Shown one piece after another: positions 59,501 through 64,000 of a stretch of DNA of 64,000 nucleotides (positions are counted from its first letter, which is position 1; every line of letters starts with the position of its first letter). A model generated the notes under the pieces. That model did not search any database. It saw only the letters and a list, made by a program, of their open reading frames with translations, and was not told the DNA's origin. The translations under genes and the position numbers were made by a program. This stretch comes from Siphonodentalium dalli. Taxonomy: Eukaryota; Mollusca; Scaphopoda; Gadilida; Siphonodentaliidae. The stretch spans positions 102,507,319-102,571,318 of the forward strand of contig CP136066.1 of the NCBI GenBank assembly GCA_032622095.1, given 5' to 3'.

Positions 59501-61990
59501 ATGGAAAACTCTGCCCACAGCAGGGATTTATCATTTATAGCATGACCACCGTGATAACACTTCGGACTCGATGTTATGCAGAGTTTACAGATTATAACTC
59601 AGACACGATTGGATATTATTATTGTCCACCACAAGTCCACACCCTATGGCATGTTATAGTATGTTGCTTGATGGGATCGGAAGTTAGAAGTTCTTTAGTC
59701 CAAACCTTCTCCAGTACCAGTTGATTGACTTTAACCCTTCCAATGGGTTTGTGACACTGCATTCTGTTATATATGCTAGGCTCCCTATGGGAGCGTTGCA
59801 TATATAAGAAAATGCACTGGAGCAGGGTCTTTAATGCTGCACCAGAGCAGCTCCCATCTTGAAAGGGTTAATAATAATAAATATATTAAATACTTTTATA
59901 TGGACTTTATATTCCATAGCAAAACTTATTCAAGTCATTGATTTTAGAAAAATATGGTCCTGTAATTTCTTCAGTATGATACAATAGAAGATAGTTCATT
60001 GTTAGACTATTCCTGATATGGTAGGAATAAAGAGCATTTTGTATCACTTCTATCACTTGTAGATACTCACCGAAGTAGGCATTCAACAAGTGATCCAGAT
60101 GGATATTAGTATTGTCCACCACACCCGATCGCATGTTATAGTCTGTTGATTGATGGGATAGAAAGTTAGAAGTTCTTTAGTCAAAACCCTTTCCAGTATC
60201 AGTTAATTGGCTTTAACCCTTCCAATGTCATTGTGCCAGTGTATTATCTTATATATGCGAGGCTCCATATGGCAGACTTGCATATATAAGAGAATACACT
60301 CACACATGTCTTTAATGCTGCACCAGAGCAGCTCCCGTCTTGAAAGGGTTAATAATAATAAATATATTAAATACTATTATATGGACTTTTATCTGCCACA
60401 GCAAAACTTATTCAAGTCATTGAATTTAGAAAAATCGGATCCTGTCATTTCTGCAGAATGAAACATCAGAAGGTAGTTCATTGTTAGACTATTCCTGATA
60501 TGGTAGGAATACAGAGCATTTTGTATCACTTCATTATGAAAAATTGCAAACAGCTTGAAAATTTCTATGAGTTCTTAAGAATTCCATTTTGTTTACAGGT
60601 TTACAATGCATGCATATATACCATTTATATTTATCAAGCTACATTGTCCCTACTATCAAATTACATACATGTATATATGATTATAGTTTTTAAGCTTCAT
60701 ATGAACCATGTCCGTTCAATAAAGACTGTTCCTGGACAGACATTTGACTTTTCATTGTAGATACTCACCGAGCTTGGCATTCAACAAGTGATCCAGATGA
60801 CGAACCTGAGAAGGCAGAACAATGCAAGGCTGTTGAAACGGATCAGGCTCCAACACAAAGTAGTCCAGCGAAAAGTAATGGCATCAGCAAAATACGATCG
60901 TACAGAGAAGGCAAGGTTGAAGTGACAAATGAGTCAAATGGCAAGACATCTACTCATGTTGACTACAGTGCCGGAGTCAATAACGAGTCTGTCCCTAATG
61001 TGCAATCTGGAGAGCCTAGTAAATCAGTCGCCATGCCGATGAGTCACAAGATGATGAAACAGATACTGATGAAACATCACATAAATCCTCACAAATCTGG
61101 CTTTAAGATTCGAAGACGCAAGTTCCCGACATCTATCAGTGGGAGTATCCTATCAAATTTTAGTGAAAATGTCAAGAATTCCTGGTTGTTCTCAAAAACT
61201 GGAGCCAAGATGAAGAAAATTTCAAAGACTAAAGATCGGTCTACGAAAATCAAAATTCCAAAAAGTCCAAAAGTCCAAAAAGAAAAGAAACATGGACAGA
61301 AGGGTACTAACCGTATAGCATGTGATCCTAGCATAACAGATGGTTATAATGTTGCCTCTGTTCCTAATTTCTACATTACAAAGTCTCCGGATATTGTTTG
61401 CGGGGCTGCAGTTGAACAGAAAGTCGTAACCGATACAAATAGTCAAGAGAAGGTGGACTCAGCTGATAAAGAGCTGTCATCTAATGAGCATGGAGCTGTA
61501 AATGCTACAGACGATAACGTTGAGGCCGGCACCAGCTCCAATTCTAAGGGTATCAAATCTAAAAATTCCAAGATCCAGAAAATGAAGCAAAGGTTATTTA
61601 GTGCTGCTAAAAAAGGAAAGAGGAATAAAGAGAAGAAAGTGAAGAAAAGTAAAAATAAAAAGAGTGGCAAAAGTTCAGCCAGCGACTTGAAAACAGAAAT
61701 TGAAAATGTTACTTCTGTTCCGGAAGCCACCACTGAACAAGATATGGGTGGAAACGGTGACGCTCCATTGACCACTAATGAAGCATCAGAGCCTCCAGAA
61801 GCAATACATGGAAATGAAGAAGGTCAGAAAGTCGCTAAAAATATCAGTAGCCAAGAGGATATGAAATCAGCCAATGAAGATTCGTCAATCGAGGAGGGTG
61901 AAGTTGTAGTGCTGGGTGCAGACTCAATGATTTCACCGAGCCCTATGGGCGAGCCTGACGCTGGCAAGAATGATAAAGATGTAACACCTG
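50439..61990 (+). CDS. Gene 2: large unrecognised protein with LD-type motifs
   Basis: Seven exons with GT-AG borders (50439-50559, 51849-51954, 52539-52715, 54979-55079, 55328-55442, 56227-58555, 60761-61990) fit every phase (2, 0, 0, 2, 0, 1), about 1,390 codons in total. Exons 1-5 encode a Lys-rich, helix-prone region of about 207 residues (KKFKNVLKTFCKFKKGCKK; LETCMNVVAQFNTPEYLDA). Exons 6 and 7 encode a long low-complexity, acidic and basic, probably disordered region with a 78-residue tandem duplication, three SWDS repeats and six LDxLL motifs. LD motifs of this form in paxillin bind FAT, FERM and vinculin-type helical domains, so a scaffold role is possible but inferred. Exon 6 holds two in-frame stops. 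Start and C-terminus are not fixed: the 5' end may lie at 23718 and exon 7 may splice beyond the window or end at TAA 62008-62010. Confidence 0.75.
50560..51848 (+). other. Gene 2 intron with hairpin MITEs
   Basis: A GT microsatellite at about 50753-50775, an inverted element at about 50880-51026 (AATCTGATCCTAGGTCTCCC and complement), and a GAATGAGGTCC-family hairpin at about 51170-51300. Confidence 0.6.
51849..51954 (+). CDS. Gene 2 exon: YISQLDAEKKHFGKKFKNV
   Basis: Acceptor TTTTTCTTCAG, donor GTGAGG at 51955. Completes a Lys codon and leaves in phase 0. Of 36 residues about a third are Lys, with a heptad-like spacing of hydrophobics suggesting an amphipathic helix. Confidence 0.75.
52124..52384. 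mobile_element. TTAA MITE, family 2
   Basis: TTAA at 52124-52127 and 52381-52384, ends TTAACCCTTCAATG and CATGAAAGGG plus TTTTAA. Internal inverted GGGAGCCTCGCAT / TATATAAGAGAAT blocks. Confidence 0.75.
52539..52715 (+). CDS. Gene 2 exon: KLKSRMAKKESLHKKLMLKK
   Basis: Acceptor TTATTTGCTTCAG, donor GTAAGT at 52716; 59 codons, phase 0 on both sides. An upstream extension of the open frame to 52479 starts with TTG and lies in intron. Lys-rich helical character continues (STLKKLDKMADKISTSKT). Confidence 0.75.
52779..53141 (+). mobile_element. TTAA MITE, family 1 (short copy)
   Basis: TTAA at 52779-52782 and 53138-53141, ends AGGTACTCAATCCAATCA and TGATCGGATTGAGTACCT. The interior is partly deleted and partly inverted relative to other copies. 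The frames at 52760-53112 are MITE sequence. Confidence 0.8.
53142..53690 (+). repeat. AACTCTGGCAAAAATGGG repeat array
   Basis: About four units of roughly 125-140 bp with AACTCTGGCAAAAATGGG, AACTTGACCTKTATTTGGAG and AAAGTTATCATCCAGAAAC, ending with CTAAGTCGAAAAGGGGC. Probably the core of another minisatellite-cored element. Confidence 0.65.
54036..54145 (+). repeat. Short tandem repeat, about 26 bp unit
   Basis: Four copies of ATAGATTATGGGTTAAGTTA with TTTT spacer and minor changes. Confidence 0.8.
54150..54895. mobile_element. Foldback with palindromic GCGCTTAAGCGC minisatellite
   Basis: Outer ends inverted: ATGCGCACCTATGGGAAGCC (54150) against TTTCCCATACGCAT (to about 54868), then ATTTAATAAATAATTGAGC against its complement. 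Each arm is a run of units such as TAATTGCGCTTAAGCGCAAT that are themselves palindromic. The middle (54365-54545) is unique with ACACCGGCC / GGGCCCGGTGTG. Confidence 0.75.
54979..55079 (+). CDS. Gene 2 exon: QTGQMKNEWRTAHEGIIKQI
   Basis: Acceptor TTTTGGTTTGTAG, donor GTAAAA at 55080; enters phase 0, leaves phase 2. Predicted helical segment ending SEATKPHKEPIV. Confidence 0.75.
55328..55442 (+). CDS. Gene 2 exon: DYGLAELETCMNVVAQFNTP
   Basis: Acceptor TTGTTGATTCACAG, donor GTGAGA at 55443; completes an Arg codon, leaves phase 0. Ends EYLDARMKQMTKPFPIFE. The most globular-looking exon of the gene. Confidence 0.75.
55443..56226 (+). other. Gene 2 intron
   Basis: Unique sequence plus a family 2 TTAA MITE at 55978-56195. 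A frame at 55726-55974 has no splice support. Confidence 0.55.
55978..56195. mobile_element. TTAA MITE, family 2
   Basis: TTAA at 55978-55981 and 56192-56195; ends CCCTTTTTAAC and TCAAAGGG. It ends 31 bases before the acceptor of the large exon at 56227, so it replaces most of the normal branch-point region. Confidence 0.75.
56227..58555 (+). CDS. Gene 2, large exon with two in-frame stops and LD-type motifs
   Basis: Acceptor CTTTATTCTTCCATTCAG, donor GTAAAT at 58556. A single frame spans 776 codons, starting DAEDFFRRNSEWLSTMDPKA, but has TAG at 56836-56838 and TAA at 57088-57090. The first sits where the tandem copy has TGG (DIPW). In order: 78-residue tandem duplication (56509-56976), SWDS repeats (57007, 57091, 57193), a poly-Asp run, LDDLLQEF twice (57262, 57364), IDSLLDEL/LDSLLDEL three times (57562, 57673, 57787) and LDSLLCGF (57898) at 37-38 residue spacing, then an acidic and basic tail. 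A cryptic intron 56615-57136 would remove both stops in frame. Otherwise the gene may be truncated in this haplotype. Confidence 0.8.
56509..56976 (+). repeat. In-frame 234-bp tandem duplication in coding exon
   Basis: Copy 1 is 56509-56742, copy 2 is 56743-56976; both begin GAAGAAGAATCTGCT and end GGGGAAGAGAAAAAT. Each encodes 78 residues with the blocks EELAQ-like, SDERLxSDSKSSDEK and SLSKDARDKQKRGEEKN. Copies differ mainly by point changes, including TGG to TAG. Confidence 0.9.
56615..57136 (+). other. Possible cryptic intron (exitron) covering both stops
   Basis: A GTGACG donor at 56615 (context ATGAAAG) and an acceptor AAATGTAGCAG ending 57136 bound 522 bases, a multiple of three, with matching phase 1. 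Removal joins ATG AAA GCA TCA and eliminates TAG 56836 and TAA 57088. A NAGNAG choice (57133 or 57136) is available. The donor is not a strong consensus. Inferred only. Confidence 0.3.
59731..59871. mobile_element. TTAA MITE, family 2 (duplicate 1)
   Basis: TTAA at 59731-59734 and 59868-59871, ends TTAACCCTTCCAATG and CTTGAAAGGGTTAA, central TATGCTAGGCTCCCTATGGG hairpin. Confidence 0.8.
60213..60352. mobile_element. TTAA MITE, family 2 (duplicate 2)
   Basis: TTAA at 60213-60216 and 60349-60352. Same internal order as 59731-59871 and same flanks, so it was copied by the tandem duplication and not by a second insertion. Confidence 0.8.
60761..61990 (+). CDS. Gene 2, last visible exon
   Basis: Acceptor GACTTTTCATTGTAG; completes an Asp codon. 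About 409 codons: DTHRAWHSTSDPDDEPEKAE, then a basic stretch (KSGFKIRRRKFPTSISGSIL, 61096 onward), Lys-rich SKIQKMKQRLFSAAKKGKRN and KEKKVKKSKNKKSGKSS, and an acidic Ser-rich end. Probably disordered, with several possible nuclear signals. A donor GTAGGT at 61991 suggests further exons outside or unrecognised; without splicing the frame ends at TAA 62008-62010. The antisense frame 61443-61775 is a shadow. Confidence 0.8.
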
Positions 61991-62036
61991 GTAGGTACAA
62001 CATTCAATAATTATCACACTATTGGACAGCTTACTT

Positions 62037-62360
62037 TTACAAAATGAGCCTGAATTTAGTGTGTCTGACATTTGTAGAATGAGGTATCCAGAGGGTGAAT
62101 TCAGTGACACTATCCCACAGTAGGCTGGCATCATCAAGTTCATCCTCTGTGGACACCCCATTATGCCTAGGCCTCATCATCTGAGAAATATCTATAGTCT
62201 CGAATGAACATTGTTTTAGTTACTTTTTCCCTTCTGTTGAGTTTCTATATCCCCTAAATTTGCAGAAGATAAAATTCATAATCGAGGTGACTGTGATCAC
62301 ATAACGCTCTGTGGACCTCATTCTGTAAATGTCAGATACACTAAATTCAGGTTTGTTACA
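62037..62360. mobile_element. Hairpin MITE (GAATGAGGTCC family)
   Basis: Ends CCTGAATTTAGTGTGTCTGA and complement (CACTAAATTCAGG). Internal pairs include GTAGAATGAGGT and ACCTCATTCTGTAAATG. It lies just after gene 2's last visible exon. A possible imperfect target duplication (TTACAAAATG / TTACACAAAT) is seen. Confidence 0.7.
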
Positions 62361-62628
62361 CAAATTGTTCTTGATCCATGGATATGAAACTTTCCAAAAA
62401 GCAATCATTTCATAAAGGTCATTTCTTCTGAGAATCGCACACATGAATCTATATATTTAAAAGTTCGCATTATCAATGAAAAGAAAATCACACATGACTG
62501 AGTTCATTTATGAAATCTTTGTGAGGAATGGCAAAGCTAACAAAAAAACTAAATTCATTATTTTTTGGGGCATTTTGGATTGGTTTATATTGATGTTCCT
62601 ATTCATCGCTCTCTGGGGAATCAATTGT
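62361..62628. other. No gene seen
   Basis: Unique AT-rich sequence. Confidence 0.5.
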
Positions 62629-63075
62629 AACCAGGGACCAGCATAGAGGGTGACTAACCGGGGACCAGAATAGAGGGTGACTAACCAGGGACCAGCATAG
62701 AGGGTGACTAACCAGAGACCAGACTAGAGGGTAATTATCTGGGACCAGCATTGAGAGTGACTAACCAGGGACCTGCCTAGAGGGCGACTATAAACCAGGG
62801 ACCACCATAAAGGGTGACCAACCAGGGTCCAGCCTAGAGGTTGACTAACCAGGGACCTGCCTAGAGGGCGACTATAAACCAGGGTCCAGCCTAGAGGGTG
62901 ACTAACCAGGGTCCAGCCTAGAGGGTGACTAACAAGGGTTCACCCTAGAGGTTGACTAACCAGGGTCCAGCCTAGACGGAGACTAACCAGGGTCCAGCCT
63001 AGCTAGAGGGCGACTGACCAGGGTCCACAATAGAGGGTGACTAACCAGGGTCCAGCCTAGAGGACGTAGAGGGAG
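62629..63075 (+). repeat. Minisatellite, about 31-bp unit
   Basis: About 14 units of GACTAACCAGGGTCCAGCCT followed by AGAGGGT, with variants ACCAGCATAGAGGGT at the 5' end and GTCCAGCCTAGAGGGT at the 3' end, so the array shows graded subtypes. Confidence 0.9.
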
Positions 63076-64000
63076 ACTTGGGGGATAACTTCTCTGTAAA
63101 TTCTGCCACTTTTCCCTATGTTTGGCCTTGGGAGAAGTAACTTGTCTGTCATAAACCAGTATGCGTATTTCAAAAGAGTATATTTAAACTGTATTTTCCG
63201 ATTATAATGCTCTCCGTACTCATTATAATAGTTTTATAAATGGGCTATTGTATTGTATACTGATTGGATATAGAATGATGATATCGGAGTGTAAGTTGCA
63301 CTTTGAGTCATTATGACTTCTCCGTGATAACAGTCCACTTCTCGCTAATAATCGAATAGGGAGAAGTGACTTCTCCCAGGTTGAAACCTCTAGGTTGGTC
63401 CCTGAATGTAACGATCTTTTTTATAGGCATATACTGTTGATGCTCATTGTCAACTGTGAAAGGGTTCACACTTGTCATTATCTGTACAACATTACCGTAA
63501 TTTTGTACCAGGGGTAGTCACATTATATTTTATTCTTTATTTTCATTTAATAGCCAGACAATCTAACTAAACAATTGCTGTTTAAAATATGAATCAATTC
63601 AATAGACAGGTTCAGCACTTCTAACTTCAAACACAACTGTTAGCTACATACGATCCCCAACTGACTCCATCACATCGCTCTCACGTATATAGATAAATAT
63701 TACCTATGTTAATCAGTAAGTGAGAACTCTGGTAATCACAAACATAATGTGACAATTTGTAGCTTATAGCGCCTGAAATTTGAATTTTCAGTCAAAACAT
63801 GTCAAATAATTACCACAAGGCAATTACAAATTTGGGAGAATTTTGTTGCATGATTTATGTATTGAAATTCAAAGTAAAATTATTTCATAGATACATGTAT
63901 GAAGTTAGGTTTATGTTACTGCCCTATTACCTCTAATCGGCCATTAAGGTAAACCTGACATTTCATAAATTTCAATATGTAACCTGTTCATATAACATCT
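63076..64000. other. No gene seen
   Basis: Contains GGGAGAAGTAACTTGTC (about 63129) and the similar GGGAGAAGTGACTTCTCCC (about 63359), the latter a small palindrome. The rest is unique AT-rich DNA, possibly intron of gene 2 if it continues. Confidence 0.5.

Larger units (their letters stand above)
58556..60760 (+). other. Gene 2 intron with a tandem duplication
   Basis: 58612-59600 is mostly unique. From about 59600 to 60760 it consists of two related units offset by about 485 bp, each with a family 2 TTAA MITE. No additional exon is supported. Confidence 0.6.
59620..60760. repeat. Tandem duplication that includes the start of the next exon
   Basis: Unit 1 (about 59620-60110) and unit 2 (about 60105-60810) share GAAGTTAGAAGTTCTTTAGT, a family 2 MITE, CTATTCCTGATATGGTAGGA and TAGATACTCACCGA. 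Unit 1 ends with a decayed copy of the acceptor and first about 45 bases of the exon at 60761 (CATTCAACAAGTGATCCAGA at about 60077). Unit 2 has about 200 bp extra (60540-60745). Confidence 0.8.

Noticed and set aside
61443-61775. 110-codon antisense frame
   Set aside because: Shadow of the Lys-rich last exon; the Phe/Leu composition is the complement of Lys/Glu codons.
1-64000. tRNA, rRNA, CRISPR arrays and autonomous transposons
   Set aside because: No cloverleaf, rRNA block or spacer-repeat array was recognised, and no frame shows transposase or reverse-transcriptase motifs; the tandem arrays lack unique spacers.

Overview
The window is animal nuclear DNA. Its genes are split into small exons with GT-AG introns, the base composition is AT-rich, and most of the sequence is non-autonomous repeats: inverted-repeat (MITE-like) elements, minisatellite-cored elements and very large foldback elements. 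There is no operon-like structure. I saw no tRNA, rRNA or CRISPR array, and no intact transposase or reverse transcriptase. The repeat architecture (TTAA-target MITEs, minisatellite-cored elements ending in CA/TA microsatellites, foldbacks) resembles that of molluscs and other lophotrochozoans; that placement is an inference and not proven here.

All supported genes are on the + strand. Gene 1 is a 3' gene fragment of four exons (8628-8927, 11449-11641, 13844-13986, 15217-15486) that joins in frame to about 301 codons and a stop; its 5' exons lie outside the window or were not recognised. Gene 2 is a large gene with seven phase-compatible exons (50439-50559, 51849-51954, 52539-52715, 54979-55079, 55328-55442, 56227-58555, 60761-61990). 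It encodes a lysine-rich, probably helical N-terminal part followed by a long, probably disordered part with a coding tandem duplication, three SWDS repeats and six LD-type motifs (LDDLLQEF / LDSLLDEL). The 2.3-kb exon contains two in-frame stops that a 522-nt cryptic intron would remove. A possible gene start lies at 23718, just downstream of a cluster of three CRE-like ACGTCA sites. Its first exon (23718-23770) joins in phase to 27909-28024. From there it can go to a short terminal exon (29127-29239), giving a basic protein of about 93 residues, or, also in phase, to gene 2 across a 22-kb intron full of repeats.

Repeat layout: 0.5-6.6 kb, giant foldback A (1.8-kb inverted arms, minisatellite core), whose insertion site has a paralogous unfilled copy at about 11.8 kb; 7-15.9 kb, gene 1 with MITEs in its introns; 18.3-20.1 kb, a second type of foldback with CTTCGGAG minisatellite arms; 22.0-22.6 kb, an inverted-repeat element; 24.1-27.8 kb, four head-to-tail copies of a minisatellite-cored element; 29.8-33.4 kb, small duplications and repeat fragments; 33.8-35.4 kb, an inverted GAT/GAC triplet region; 35.4-46.1 kb, giant foldback B with a nested foldback C and an exact-looking 930-bp tandem duplication; 46.1-49.4 kb, minisatellites and a solo foldback arm; 50.4-62.0 kb, gene 2 with MITEs and a palindromic-minisatellite foldback in its introns; 62.6-63.1 kb, a 31-bp minisatellite.

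The most notable points are the repeated association of long inverted arms with minisatellites in unrelated element families, the YY1-like and ETS-like motifs in the giant foldback arms, and the LD-motif protein with its stop-containing, possibly spliced, exon segment.
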